Assembly (NCBI RefSeq): GCF_014206945.1
Contig: NZ_JACHON010000001.1
Coordinates: 617,529-681,528 of the forward strand
DNA from: Gracilibacillus halotolerans
GTDB taxonomy: Bacteria; Bacillota; Bacilli; Bacillales; Amphibacillaceae
Direction: 5' to 3'
Length of the DNA: 64,000 nucleotides
Position numbers and translations under genes: made by a program
Notes under the pieces: model-generated
What the model was told of the DNA's origin: nothing
Seen by the model: the letters and a program-made list of their open reading frames with translations, nothing else
Database searches by the model: none
Shown: piece after piece, positions 24,739 through 34,320 of the stretch
Layout: every line of letters starts with the position of its first letter
Position numbering within the stretch: position 1 is the stretch's first letter

Positions 24739-25578
24739 TTATTCACCTCTAAGTTGGTTTTCTAATTTTTCGACTAAATGTTCCGCGTCTATATCTATTC
24801 CTGTCCATTTCTCAAAAGCTAACTGTGCTTGATACAATAACATTGCGTGGCCATGATGGATTTTTGCACCACGAGATAATGCCTCTTGATGTAAAGCTGT
24901 TGTTATTGGTTGATAGACGATATCACTGACCACTGCATCTTTTTTTACGTTTTCTAATGAAATAATTTGTTCATCTACTGCTGGTTTCATACCTACTGAT
25001 GTAGTCTGAATAATTAAATCATAGTTCATTAATTGTTTTTCCGCTTCATTATAACTTAAAACAGCGGATTTAGAATTTCCTAATTGCATATTTAGAAATA
25101 GCTTCGCCTTTTCAATCGAACGATTTGCGATATCAACCTGTTTCAATTGCTCTTTCATTAATGCACGATAGATGCCCCGAGCTGCTCCACCAGCACCAAG
25201 CAACAGGATAGAAGTATCACGATTTAGCAATTGAGGAAATGGTCGTTGAATAGATCTAACATAGCCTTCACCATCCGTACTATACCCTTTCCACTTTCCA
25301 TTCTCATTTACGACCGTATTTACAGCTCCTAATTGTTCAGCTTCAGGATCCAATTCGTCGATGTAGTCCATGATTGTTTGCTTATATGGAACCGTTACAT
25401 TAAAACCATCTATTTCGATTTCGCGTAAATGTTTCAATACATCTGATAATTCTTCCGGTTTCCCATGATATAATTTATATTCACCTTGTATGTTAGCTAT
25501 TTTTAAAAATTCATTGTGTATCCAAGGTGAAAGAGAATGACTTATTGGATGGCCAATTAAACCTAAGCGTAAGACCAT
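24739..25578 (-). CDS. aroE: Shikimate dehydrogenase
   Basis: The 279-residue enzyme has IGHPISHSLSP (shikimate binding), NVTVPYKQ with the catalytic Lys, GAVNTVV, and LLGAGGAARG for NADP binding. It reduces 3-dehydroshikimate in aromatic amino acid synthesis. The ATG at 25578 has GGAGGG ten bases upstream; the in-frame ATG at 25596 has no ribosome-binding sequence. Confidence 0.97.
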   Translation of the reverse strand: MVLRLGLIGHPISHSLSPWIHNEFLKIANIQGEYKLYHGKPEELSDVLKHLREIEIDGFNVTVPYKQTIMDYIDELDPEAEQLGAVNTVVNENGKWKGYSTDGEGYVRSIQRPFPQLLNRDTSILLLGAGGAARGIYRALMKEQLKQVDIANRSIEKAKLFLNMQLGNSKSAVLSYNEAEKQLMNYDLIIQTTSVGMKPAVDEQIISLENVKKDAVVSDIVYQPITTALHQEALSRGAKIHHGHAMLLYQAQLAFEKWTGIDIDAEHLVEKLENQLRGE

Positions 25579-25601
25579 TTTCCTCTCTCCCTCCATGTTC
25601 T

Positions 25602-26702
25602 TTATATTAATGCTGGTCGCAGACTTATTTGGATGCCTTTTGGCGCATGTACAGCGATTGATATTCCACCTTCAGCGATTGTAAACCAACCTAGACCAGG
25701 TATCACGATATCTGTCTTTTCATGCGGTATTTTAAATGTATGTGTAATGAGCTCAGGTAATTTTTCAAGTGTTTCTCGGTTTGGAGGTTGCAACAATTCC
25801 CCAACATGCTCTTGAAAGAAATCATCCGCTTTTTCTAATTTTGTTCGGTGTATCATTAATTGATTCGAAAAATAACAGATAATGGATTGCTTCATACCTT
25901 TTTGAAAGTCAAATCGACAAAATCCGCCAAAAAATAATGTTTGTTGATCGTTTAATTGAAACACTTTAGGTTTTAGTTCCTTCTTTGGTGTAATTAACTT
26001 TAAATCTTTTTCACTTACATAATGTACGAGCTGGTGACGGTTTACGATGCCTGGTGTATCAAATAATGATGTGCGATCATCTAAAGGGATTTCAATAAAT
26101 CCTAATGTGGTTCCTGGAAAATAGGAAGTTGTAATAGCATCGTTCGTTCCACTCGTTCGTTGAATTAACTGATTTATAAAAGTTGATTTTCCAACATTCG
26201 TACAACCGACCACATATATGTCCTTCCCTTGTCGGTACTTTTCCATTGCCTCTTCAACTTCATCAAAACCTATTCCTTTTGCAGCGGATATTAAAAACAC
26301 ATCTACCACTTTGACCCCTTGTTCTGCAGCCATCTTCTTCATCCAATGAACCAATCGGTTTCTGTTCGTAGATTTAGGCAATAAATCCACTTTATTAGCT
26401 ACTAACAAGACGGGGTTATTTCCTGTAAGACGTTTAATCCCCGAAATGAAACTTCCATTAAAATCGAAGATATCTACGATGTTAACGACAAGGCTCTTCG
26501 TGTTACTAATTTGATGTATCATCTCGAGAAAGTCATCATCACTATAATTTACATCTTGAACTTCGTTATAATGTTTTAAACGGAAACATCTTCTACAAAT
26601 GATATGCTCATTGTTTAATGCACTTTCTGGTACATATCCAGCTTTACTTTTATCGTCTGATTGCAAAACAGCTCCACAACCGTCACAAAGTCTTTCTGTC
26701 AT
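25602..26702 (-). CDS. yqeH: Circularly permuted GTPase YqeH
   Basis: The 366-residue protein starts with a zinc finger (CDGCG and CRRCF). Its GTPase motifs are in permuted order: NKVDLLPKS (G4), SAAKG (G5), GCTNVGKST (G1) and DTPGI (G3). YqeH is needed for 30S ribosome assembly. Its ATG overlaps the yqeG stop by one base. Confidence 0.97.
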   Translation of the reverse strand: MTERLCDGCGAVLQSDDKSKAGYVPESALNNEHIICRRCFRLKHYNEVQDVNYSDDDFLEMIHQISNTKSLVVNIVDIFDFNGSFISGIKRLTGNNPVLLVANKVDLLPKSTNRNRLVHWMKKMAAEQGVKVVDVFLISAAKGIGFDEVEEAMEKYRQGKDIYVVGCTNVGKSTFINQLIQRTSGTNDAITTSYFPGTTLGFIEIPLDDRTSLFDTPGIVNRHQLVHYVSEKDLKLITPKKELKPKVFQLNDQQTLFFGGFCRFDFQKGMKQSIICYFSNQLMIHRTKLEKADDFFQEHVGELLQPPNRETLEKLPELITHTFKIPHEKTDIVIPGLGWFTIAEGGISIAVHAPKGIQISLRPALI

Positions 26703-27220
26703 TATTTATCCTCCCAAGTCATCATGCCTTTGCGTTTCATCCATCTTAATATCCGACGTTCAATCATTCGATTAATTCGTGTAATCTTACCGTCAGTTTG
26801 TACAATCGGGACAACTAAGATTGTGTGGAAGCCAGCAATGTTACCTCCTAAGACGTCTGTAAGAATTTGATCACCTACAACTACTACTTCTTCTTTGTTC
26901 AAACCCATTGCTTTTGTAGCTTGTCTAAATGCATGATTTAACGGTTTTTTTGCACTATAAACAAATGGAGCTTCTAACGGCTCAGCAAAAATACTGACGC
27001 GTTCTTTTTCGTTATTCGAAATAATCGTTACTTTTATATCATTATCGCGCATTAACTTAAACCATTGAATAACTTCCGGTGTAGCATCTCGAACATCCCA
27101 AGCCACCAAAGTATTATCTAAATCCGTAATAACACCTTTAATCCCAGCATGCTTTAGTTTTTCCGGAGTTATATCCAAAATACGCTCTACATGCTCGTCC
27201 GGTAAAAATTTTTTTAACAA
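26702..27220 (-). CDS. yqeG: YqeG family HAD IIIA phosphatase
   Basis: A 172-residue HAD protein with DLDNTLVAWD, IISNNE, SAKKPL and VGDQILTDVLGGN. It resembles phosphatidylglycerophosphate phosphatases of the Gep4 type, but the substrate is not proven. The start is TTG at 27220, after GGAGTGG. First gene of the eight-gene yqeG-yqeM operon. Confidence 0.93.
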   Translation of the reverse strand: MLKKFLPDEHVERILDITPEKLKHAGIKGVITDLDNTLVAWDVRDATPEVIQWFKLMRDNDIKVTIISNNEKERVSIFAEPLEAPFVYSAKKPLNHAFRQATKAMGLNKEEVVVVGDQILTDVLGGNIAGFHTILVVPIVQTDGKITRINRMIERRILRWMKRKGMMTWEDK

Positions 27221-27481
27221 ACTCGTCCACTCCTAAGAAAACTTCCATTATTTATCTCCTATCTTATCTTATACAATTTCCTCTCAATGTTCAAAAATTT
27301 AAGGAAATAATGTAAAAAAGAAATAGTAATCTAAAATGAAAAGATAAATTACATGAAATTGCTTCGACATAAAATAACCATGAAGCTTCACTTCTTACAG
27401 ACGCTTTTATGGCTTCATGTTGAAGACATTGTTTACTATTTATTCGTACAATCGTACAACAAATTACGACATTTTTCTTTC

Positions 27482-27581
27482 TGTGGATAACATTGTACAC
27501 AATAAAAAGCCTTATTTTCATTATGTTTAATCATATACAAAAACGTTTATACACAAGTTATAAACAGGTTGTTGTAGATAA
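27482..27581 (+). promoter_or_regulatory. DnaA-box cluster upstream of sda
   Basis: A perfect box TGTGGATAA (27482-27490, reverse orientation) is followed by TTATACACA (27547-27555), TTATAAACA (27558-27566, one mismatch) and TGTAGATAA (27573-27581, one mismatch). In B. subtilis sda is activated by DnaA through such boxes. The rest of the 458-base gap 27221-27679 is AT-rich without a convincing gene. Confidence 0.75.
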
Positions 27582-27679
27582 GTTAACTATTGTTCAAACA
27601 GCGATTTCATGCTACATTTACTATAACAGCTTATATAAAAACAAACTTCATTTATACTCGTTATTGGAGGGGACAAGCA

Positions 27680-27811
27680 GTGGATAAATTATCTGACGAG
27701 TTACTAATTGAATCCTATAGAAAAGCAACCGAGCTTCAGTTAAGCTATGAATTCATTCAACTAATGGAGGAAGAAATGAAGCGCCGGTCCCTTACAGACT
27801 ATATACAATAA
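27680..27811 (+). CDS. sda: Sda, checkpoint inhibitor of sporulation kinase
   Basis: A 43-residue helical-hairpin protein, [19 protein letters not shown] followed by [14 protein letters not shown], closely matching B. subtilis Sda (46 residues). It binds KinA and blocks sporulation when DNA replication is disturbed. The GTG at 27680 follows GGAGGGG by eight bases. It sits divergent from yqeG, as in B. subtilis. Confidence 0.96.
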   Translation: MDKLSDELLIESYRKATELQLSYEFIQLMEEEMKRRSLTDYIQ

Positions 27812-27827
27812 ATTAGAAAATGGGTTC

Positions 27828-27877
27828 ACAGAGATACTAAGGTCCGAATTGACCGAGTACTCTGTTTTTTTATTTTT
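27828..27877 (+). terminator. Terminator of sda
   Basis: ACAGAG/CTCTGT, TACT/AGTA and GGTC/GACC build an interrupted stem ending in seven T. Confidence 0.8.
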
Positions 27878-28096
27878 ACATGCTTTTTAATTTTTGGATA
27901 CAAAATATAACAGAAACTCCATCATATATAGATAAGTTAAAATAAAAAAGTTTGGAGTATTTATATATAGGAAGAGATACATCAAACCCGCTTGATTCAT
28001 AAATTATTCAGATTTCGTCTCTTGTATTAATTCACTTTTTTAGATTAGAATATAACTAATTGTTCTTTTTATTTTGTTTAAGGAGGAAAAAAATTC
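27878..28096 (+). other. Upstream region of the mrp operon
   Basis: 219 AT-rich bases. The promoter must be here, but no -35/-10 pair stands out. A long-range AAGAGA/TCTCTT complementarity (about 27971-28022) suggests a folded leader, with no recognised riboswitch. AAGGAGG precedes the mrpA start. Confidence 0.4.
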
Positions 28097-30430
28097 ATGC
28101 TGTTTACTGTATTCCTGCCAGTATTATTGGCTATTTTGATACCATTCATAAGTAAATACAAAGAAAAAATACATACTGGCTGGTTTGTAATGATAGCACC
28201 CCTTGCTGTTTTTATTTATTATGTTCGGTTTATTGGGGTGAATTTCGAACCGACAATCGGCCAATACAATTGGATCCCGTCGTTAAATATTAATTTTGAC
28301 TTTTATTTAGATGGATTAAGTTTACTTTTTGTACTACTTATTAGTGGGATTGGAACGCTCGTTACATTATATTCAATCTTCTATTTACACACTTCTGAAC
28401 GATTGGATCAGTTCTACGTTTATTTGCTAATTTTCATGACAGCAATGTTAGGCGTTGTCTTATCCGATAACTTATTTGTCCTTTATTCCTTTTGGGAATT
28501 AACATCTATTTCATCCTTTCTATTGATTGGATATTGGAATTCCAGAGAACGTTCTCGATATGGTGCTCAAAAATCCATGATGATTACGGTTTTTGGTGGA
28601 CTAAGTATGCTAGGTGGTTTTATTCTTTTATATCTGATAACTGGTACAACAAGCATACAAGCGATATTAGGAATGACAGATATTATTTTACAAAGTGAGT
28701 ACTTCTATCTGATTTTAGCGCTTATTTTACTTGGAGCATTTACTAAATCGGCTCAGTTTCCGTTTCATATTTGGCTTCCCGATGCAATGGAAGCTCCCAC
28801 ACCGGTGAGTGCTTACTTACACTCTGCTACGATGGTAAAGGCAGGGATTTTCCTTGTAGCACGTTTTACACCTATCTTCTCGGCAGATGAATGGTTCTTC
28901 TTACTTGTAAGTGGGATTGGAATAGTAACGCTAATATGGGCTTCCTACATGGCTGTACGCCAAACAGACTTAAAAGGAATTCTCGCTTTTTCAACCATTA
29001 GTCAACTTGGTATGATAATGGCTATGCTAGGATTTGGTACTGAAGTAGCGATCTTTGCTGCGGTATTCCATATCCTTAACCATGCTACATTCAAAGGTAG
29101 TTTATTTATGATAGCTGGGATTGTAGACCACGAGACTGGTACGAGAGATATTCGTAAATTAGGTGGTTTAGTAACACTTATGCCTATCTCCGCTACATTA
29201 GCGTTTTTTGGAACATTCTCGATGGCAGGTTTTCCTTTACCTTTCTTAAACGGCTTTTATAGTAAGGAACTATTTTTTGAAGCTACACTTGAGCTAGATC
29301 GTTTTACATCTAGTGCGGCGCAATTCTTAGCAGCAGCTATTCCTTATTTAGCTGTATTCGGTAGTATTTTCACATTTATTTACTCTATGTACCTTGTATT
29401 TGGTACATTTACAGGCAAGAAAAATTTAGATCAGTTACCTAAAAAGCCTCATGAAGCACCGATTGGTATGTTACTCTCCCCTATCATATTAATTCTAGGG
29501 GTAATCCTAATTGGTTTAGTGCCTAATTTAGTAAATGCACCTCTTCTTGCGCATGTTGCTGAAGCTGTATATGGTGCTCCGATTGAAATGGACATTTACT
29601 TCTGGCATGGATTAGTTCCTGCATTTTATATGTCTCTAATCGTAGTTGGAGTTGGGTTTGTATTATTTTATTTCAAAAAATATTGGGTTGCGATTTATCA
29701 ATATCTTCCAGGTAAATTGAGTTTGCATAAAGTGTATGATTTTCTTATGGATCAATCCGAGAAGTTCTCAGCTAAAGTAACGAAAAGCTATATGAGTGGC
29801 TCATTGCGCCATTATATGCTTTATATTTTAGGTGCTATTGTTCTGATTACTTTTCCGATTTTATTGATGACAGATGGAATCAACATCAATTTCTCAAATA
29901 CTTCTGAGATTACAACACATGAAGTGATCATCGGTGCTGTAATTGCAATTGCTGCGATTGCTACGATATTTACTCATAATAAAATAGCTACCATTCTAAC
30001 TCTTGGAGTAGTAGGCTATGGATTAGCACTATTATTCATTCTATACCGTGCACCAGATTTAGCACTAACACAACTGGTTGTAGAAACTATTTCGATGGCT
30101 CTTTTCCTTTTATGTTTCTATCATTTACCTAACTTACGTAAAAGAACAGAGGGTGTGTTTAGTCGCTCGATCAATTTAGTCATTTCGATTGGTTTTGGGG
30201 CTTTAATTACAATAATTGGCTTGTCTGCTCACAGCACAAAGTTATTCGATAAAATATCGGACTATTTTGTTGAAACATCGTATTCATTAGGTGGTGGAAC
30301 TAACATAGTCAACGTTATTTTAGTGGATATGCGTGGGATTGATACGCTATTTGAAGTAGTTGTGTTAGGATTGGCCGCATTAGGTATATTTGGATTAATT
30401 AAGTTACGTAGCAAGAAAGGAGCAGAATAG
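28097..30430 (+). CDS. mrpA: Mrp Na+/H+ antiporter subunit A
   Basis: The 777-residue membrane protein has an NADH-dehydrogenase-subunit-like core with YSFWELTSISSFLL (key Glu) and FTKSAQFPFHIWLPDAMEAP (key Lys). A C-terminal extension contains the MbhD-like (about 620-690) and MbhE-like (about 695-775) parts and ends shortly after the DTLFEVVVLGLAAL pattern. It is the largest subunit of the complex that expels Na+ in exchange for protons. No MnhB (MrpB) domain is fused to it. mrpC follows after four bases. Confidence 0.96.
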   Translation: MLFTVFLPVLLAILIPFISKYKEKIHTGWFVMIAPLAVFIYYVRFIGVNFEPTIGQYNWIPSLNINFDFYLDGLSLLFVLLISGIGTLVTLYSIFYLHTSERLDQFYVYLLIFMTAMLGVVLSDNLFVLYSFWELTSISSFLLIGYWNSRERSRYGAQKSMMITVFGGLSMLGGFILLYLITGTTSIQAILGMTDIILQSEYFYLILALILLGAFTKSAQFPFHIWLPDAMEAPTPVSAYLHSATMVKAGIFLVARFTPIFSADEWFFLLVSGIGIVTLIWASYMAVRQTDLKGILAFSTISQLGMIMAMLGFGTEVAIFAAVFHILNHATFKGSLFMIAGIVDHETGTRDIRKLGGLVTLMPISATLAFFGTFSMAGFPLPFLNGFYSKELFFEATLELDRFTSSAAQFLAAAIPYLAVFGSIFTFIYSMYLVFGTFTGKKNLDQLPKKPHEAPIGMLLSPIILILGVILIGLVPNLVNAPLLAHVAEAVYGAPIEMDIYFWHGLVPAFYMSLIVVGVGFVLFYFKKYWVAIYQYLPGKLSLHKVYDFLMDQSEKFSAKVTKSYMSGSLRHYMLYILGAIVLITFPILLMTDGININFSNTSEITTHEVIIGAVIAIAAIATIFTHNKIATILTLGVVGYGLALLFILYRAPDLALTQLVVETISMALFLLCFYHLPNLRKRTEGVFSRSINLVISIGFGALITIIGLSAHSTKLFDKISDYFVETSYSLGGGTNIVNVILVDMRGIDTLFEVVVLGLAALGIFGLIKLRSKKGAE

Positions 30431-30434
30431 AAAC

Positions 30435-30773
30435 ATGGAGATAATAATGACTGTCCTTGCCGGAATCTTGTTTACAGCAGGGGTCTATAATCTGCTTCAA
30501 AAGCAACTTTTACGAATTATTGTAGGTGCGACTCTTATTTCACATGGAGCTCACTTATTTATATTAACGATGGGAGAGTTAAAGCGTGGAGCTCCCCCAG
30601 TATTACAAGATGGGATTGAGAATTATTCTGATCCATTGCCACAGGCTTTAATACTCACATCCATTGTTATCAGTTTTGGTATCACAAGCTTATTATTAGT
30701 ATTAGCGTATCGAGCGTCGAAAGAAAATGGAACAGATAATATGGAGAAATTGAGGGGTAACGAAAATGAGTAG
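30435..30773 (+). CDS. mrpC: Mrp Na+/H+ antiporter subunit C
   Basis: A 112-residue NuoK-like protein with three membrane helices and the typical DPLPQALILTSIVISFG. It is not MrpB, which would show an MnhB domain with GHNSPGGGF-like sequence. It follows mrpA directly and overlaps mrpD by eight bases. Confidence 0.95.
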   Translation: MEIIMTVLAGILFTAGVYNLLQKQLLRIIVGATLISHGAHLFILTMGELKRGAPPVLQDGIENYSDPLPQALILTSIVISFGITSLLLVLAYRASKENGTDNMEKLRGNENE

Positions 30774-32250
30774 CAATTTAGCAATATTGCCGATACTTTT
30801 GCCACTTGTCGCCGCTGTTCTGGTAGCTTTTTTTCCAAAAAAGTTAAAAGCGGTAAGACTTGTTTCACAAATATGGATGATTGTTCAGACCGTTATAATT
30901 GCGTTTATTACATGGTATGTTCTGGATAATGGTACCATTGTCCTTGAATCTGGAGATTGGGTAGCACCTTATGGGATTGTCATTGTAGCAGATTCTTTAT
31001 CCATTATACTTGCTTTAACGACGAACATTGTTGCTCTTGCATGTGTATTTGCTGCAAGTAGATCCATTCCTGATCGTCAAGAAAAATTCTATTTTTATAC
31101 ATTCTTTTTCCTGTTAATTTCAGGTGTATCAGGTGCTTTTTTAACAGGAGATCTGTTTAACTTATTTGTATTCTTTGAAGTGCTCCTTATGGCATCTTAT
31201 GCATTAATTACACTAGGTGGAGATAAAGTACAATTAAGAGAGTCCTTAAAATATGTACTAATTAACGTATTCTCTTCCGTATTATTTGTAACTACTGTAG
31301 CATTTCTTTATTCTGTGGTCGGAACAGTAAATATGGCACAAATCGCGGAACGTGTTGCTGAATCGGAGCAAACTGGAGTATTAACGGCTATAGGGATTCT
31401 ATTGTTCTTCATTTTTGGTACGAAGGCTGCCCTATTTCCATTGTATTATTGGCTACCAAAACCGTATATTGTTCCAAACCCTGTGATTTCGGCTTTATTC
31501 GGTGCATTGTTAACCAAGGTTGGGATTTATTGCATTATTCGAGTATTTTCGTTAATCTTCGTTCATGAAACAGAGATTACACACCAATTATTCGTTTGGA
31601 TAGCGGCTCTTACTCTATTATTCGGGGCTATCGGAGCTCTTTCAACACAGAATATTAAACTCATCATCGCATACAATGTTATCCCTTCAATTGGTTTTAT
31701 ATTAATGGGCGTTAGTGCATATAACAGTACAGGATTTAGTGGTTCTATCTATTACTTAGTAAACGATATGTTACTAAAAGCGATTCTCTTTTTACTAGTA
31801 GGTGCGATTGCATATTTAGCTGGAACGAGTGATCTACGGAAGATTCGCGGAATGATCCATCACTACCCTTTCCTTGGATGGATGCTATTAATTGCTACTT
31901 TAGCTTTAGCAGGTATTCCACCATTTGGAGGGTTTATTGGTAAACTTGTCTTACTACAAGGAACCTTTGAAGCAGGAGAAGTGATACTCGCTCTGATTGG
32001 CTTAGGAGTTAGCTTACTAATGCTACTTTCAGTGCTTCGTATCTTTGTAAGAGGTTTTTGGGGAGAAAAAGATTCATCAATTCAAGCCGATAAGAAAACA
32101 GCAAGGGCCTTTAGTTATCCAATTGCTTTTCTCCTTGTGTTTATTATCTTTCTCGGAATAGGAGCAGAATGGGTATTCCCAGATTTTATATCTATTGGTG
32201 AATATCTGATGGATCCGAGTATTTATATCGATTCTGTATTAAAGGAGTAA
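30766..32250 (+). CDS. mrpD: Mrp Na+/H+ antiporter subunit D
   Basis: A 494-residue antiporter-like subunit with VFFEVLLMASYAL (key Glu) and GTKAALFPLYYWLPKPY (key Lys), plus about 14 membrane helices. It forms a proton path in the Mrp complex. The length equals that of the B. subtilis subunit (493). Confidence 0.97.
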   Translation: MSSNLAILPILLPLVAAVLVAFFPKKLKAVRLVSQIWMIVQTVIIAFITWYVLDNGTIVLESGDWVAPYGIVIVADSLSIILALTTNIVALACVFAASRSIPDRQEKFYFYTFFFLLISGVSGAFLTGDLFNLFVFFEVLLMASYALITLGGDKVQLRESLKYVLINVFSSVLFVTTVAFLYSVVGTVNMAQIAERVAESEQTGVLTAIGILLFFIFGTKAALFPLYYWLPKPYIVPNPVISALFGALLTKVGIYCIIRVFSLIFVHETEITHQLFVWIAALTLLFGAIGALSTQNIKLIIAYNVIPSIGFILMGVSAYNSTGFSGSIYYLVNDMLLKAILFLLVGAIAYLAGTSDLRKIRGMIHHYPFLGWMLLIATLALAGIPPFGGFIGKLVLLQGTFEAGEVILALIGLGVSLLMLLSVLRIFVRGFWGEKDSSIQADKKTARAFSYPIAFLLVFIIFLGIGAEWVFPDFISIGEYLMDPSIYIDSVLKE

Positions 32251-32256
32251 TGGATA

Positions 32257-32733
32257 ATGTCACTTCAAATAACCTTAAATTTAATTATCGCATTTATGTG
32301 GATGTTCCTTACTGAATCCTACCAATTCCCTAGTTTTCTAACAGGTTTCATTATAGGTGCATTCCTACTATTCTTACTAAGAAGATTTATACCTAGTAGG
32401 TTTTATTTATACCGTGTTTGGAAGTTCGTTAGTCTGATTCTTTTATTTATTAAAGAGTTAATTAAATCAAACGTATCTATCGTAAAACTTGTCTATCAAC
32501 CTAAAAGGACGTATAACCCAGGAATTTTTGCATTACCTATCGATTTAAAGACCAACTGGGAAATAGCGATTCTAACATCGTTAATTTCACTTACGCCTGG
32601 TACACTATCTGTAGCGATTTCTGATGACAACTCTCTAGTTTATATACATGCTATGGATTTACAGGACGATAAAAAGGAAATTGAATCCATTAAGGATTCC
32701 TTCGAAAAAGCAATTATGGAGGTGACGAGATGA
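32257..32733 (+). CDS. mrpE: Mrp Na+/H+ antiporter subunit E
   Basis: A 158-residue protein with two or three N-terminal helices and the MnhE pattern ILTSLISLTPGTLSV followed by VYIHAMDL. The length equals B. subtilis MrpE. It overlaps mrpF by four bases. Confidence 0.96.
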   Translation: MSLQITLNLIIAFMWMFLTESYQFPSFLTGFIIGAFLLFLLRRFIPSRFYLYRVWKFVSLILLFIKELIKSNVSIVKLVYQPKRTYNPGIFALPIDLKTNWEIAILTSLISLTPGTLSVAISDDNSLVYIHAMDLQDDKKEIESIKDSFEKAIMEVTR

Positions 32734-33020
32734 GTGAAATCATTCAGTACACTGCTATCGGATGTACTATCGTAGTTGCCATCTCTATTACCCTCTTACT
32801 GATTCAAGTAATTAAAGGGCCAACTAATCCTGACAGGGCGGTAGCACTAGACGCTCTTGGTCTCAATCTAATGGCGATTGCAGGATTCATAGCTATCATC
32901 TTAGTAACAACGAAACTTAACGATGTAATCTTATTAATTGGTATTTTACTGTTCATTGGAACGTTAGCACTAGCAAAATATTTAGAGAAGGGCGTAATTA
33001 TTGATGGAAACGACGATTGA
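32730..33020 (+). CDS. mrpF: Mrp Na+/H+ antiporter subunit F
   Basis: A 96-residue three-helix protein with the family signature KGPTNPDRAVALDALG. It overlaps mrpG by 17 bases. Confidence 0.96.
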   Translation: MSEIIQYTAIGCTIVVAISITLLLIQVIKGPTNPDRAVALDALGLNLMAIAGFIAIILVTTKLNDVILLIGILLFIGTLALAKYLEKGVIIDGNDD

Positions 33021-33378
33021 AAGCATTGTTCAATGGATTATCATTCTCTTTTTAGTATTCGGTACGTTTTTTATACTCTCTGCTTCCATTGGTATTTTAC
33101 GTTTTCCTGACGTTTACACGCGACTTCATGCATCTACTAAGGCTGCAACCCTAGGAATCTCTTCTACATTGATTGGTGCCTTTCTCTTCCTTTATATTGA
33201 GCATGGTATCATAAGTGGAAAGCTTATTCTAGGAATAATCTTCATTATGTTAACTGCACCAATATCAGCTCATATGCTTGGTAGAGCAGCACACCACATC
33301 GGTATAAAACCTTGGGCAAAAGATGACAACAGCAGGGATGCTTTTGCTGAAGCAAAGGAAAAAAATAATCAAAAATAA
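33004..33378 (+). CDS. mrpG: Mrp Na+/H+ antiporter subunit G
   Basis: A 124-residue three-helix protein with GILRFPDVYTRLHASTKA, the MnhG signature. The ATG at 33004 gives the same length as B. subtilis MrpG; a TTG one codon earlier is less likely. Last gene of the operon. Confidence 0.96.
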   Translation: METTIESIVQWIIILFLVFGTFFILSASIGILRFPDVYTRLHASTKAATLGISSTLIGAFLFLYIEHGIISGKLILGIIFIMLTAPISAHMLGRAAHHIGIKPWAKDDNSRDAFAEAKEKNNQK

Positions 33379-33391
33379 AGTTAGACAGAGA

Positions 33392-33432
33392 AAAAGATGC
33401 TAATCTCAGTTAGGGATTAGTATCTTTTTTAT
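33392..33432 (+). terminator. Terminator of the mrp operon
   Basis: AAAGATGCTAATC pairs with GATTAGTATCTTT (one wobble pair) and runs into TTTTTT. Confidence 0.88.
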
Positions 33433-33518
33433 ATCGATAAAAACCTCAAAGTATAGGAAAATTAAGCTTAATAATGGCATCATTCATTTTAAATCATGAA
33501 CCTTTCATATAAATAGGC

Positions 33519-33546
33519 ACAATGTACAAACCATGCTCATAGGATA
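33519..33546 (+). promoter_or_regulatory. Sigma-K-type promoter of sigK
   Basis: AC (33519-33520), a 17-base spacer, then CATAGGATA (33538-33546), fitting CATANNNTA. This suggests autoregulation by sigma-K in the mother cell. Sigma-E may use overlapping sequences, but no clear sigma-E -35 is seen. Confidence 0.5.
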
Positions 33547-33585
33547 GTATATACGGGCAGATACCTATTTCATGGAGGTGTTCAT

Positions 33586-34284
33586 TTGTCGATATTAGTT
33601 GGATTAATAGCATTATTTAAGGAAGCGTTATTCTTCGTTGCCTATGTAAAAAACAACACCTTTCCTCAACCTTTATCATCAGCAGAAGAAAAAAAGATGT
33701 TAAAACGAATGCAAGAAGGAGATTCAGAAGCCAGAAATAAATTAATTGAACATAATTTAAGACTCGTAGCCCACATAGTAAAAAAATTCGAAAACACTGG
33801 TGAAGAGTCAGAAGATTTAATTTCTATAGGTACAATTGGATTAATTAAAGGAATTGAGAGCTTTTCTCCAGACAAAGGAACGAAATTAGCGACGTATGCA
33901 GCTAGATGTATAGAAAATGAAATATTAATGCACTTAAGAGCGATGAAGAAAACAAAAAAAGATGTTTCCTTACAAGAGCCAATTGGGCAAGATAAAGAAG
34001 GTAATGAAATTAGTCTAATAGATATTTTGGAAGCGACAAATTCTGACTTTATTGATGCAATTCAAACACATATGGAGTTAAAGAAGATCCAACAATACTT
34101 AACCATCTTAGATGAGCGTGAGAAGGAAGTTATCATCTGTCGCTTTGGTTTAGGTAAAAAGAGAGAGCTAACCCAACGAGAGATTGCTGAAAAACTCAAT
34201 ATTTCAAGAAGCTATGTGTCTCGAATTGAGAAACGTGCCCTTATGAAAGTATTCCATGAGTATTACCGAAATGAAATAAAATAA
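33586..34284 (+). CDS. sigK: Sporulation sigma factor sigma-K (pro-form)
   Basis: The 232-residue sigma-70 protein has regions 2 ([30 protein letters not shown]) and 4 ([24 protein letters not shown]) nearly identical to B. subtilis sigma-K. The first 19 residues form the hydrophobic pro-sequence, ending before YVKNN, which SpoIVFB cleaves. The gene is continuous, with no skin-type element splitting it. The start is TTG at 33586, after ATGGAGGTG. Confidence 0.96.
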   Translation: MSILVGLIALFKEALFFVAYVKNNTFPQPLSSAEEKKMLKRMQEGDSEARNKLIEHNLRLVAHIVKKFENTGEESEDLISIGTIGLIKGIESFSPDKGTKLATYAARCIENEILMHLRAMKKTKKDVSLQEPIGQDKEGNEISLIDILEATNSDFIDAIQTHMELKKIQQYLTILDEREKEVIICRFGLGKKRELTQREIAEKLNISRSYVSRIEKRALMKVFHEYYRNEIK

Positions 34285-34320
34285 TCCTGAGAAAAAGAAG
34301 TTCTCAGGATTTATCTTATT
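34285..34320 (+). terminator. Terminator between sigK and mtnN
   Basis: TCCTGAGAA pairs with TTCTCAGGA (9 bp). It lies between convergent genes; T-rich sequence follows on the plus strand and could serve both. Confidence 0.75.

Noticed and set aside
27291-27687. Short frames on both strands between yqeG and sda
   Set aside because: They cover the DnaA boxes and sda upstream sequence, lack ribosome-binding sites and show no protein-like pattern.
30424-30440. Possible remnant of mrpB between mrpA and mrpC
   Set aside because: Only four bases separate the genes and both flanking products have normal ends, so there is no room for a remnant.
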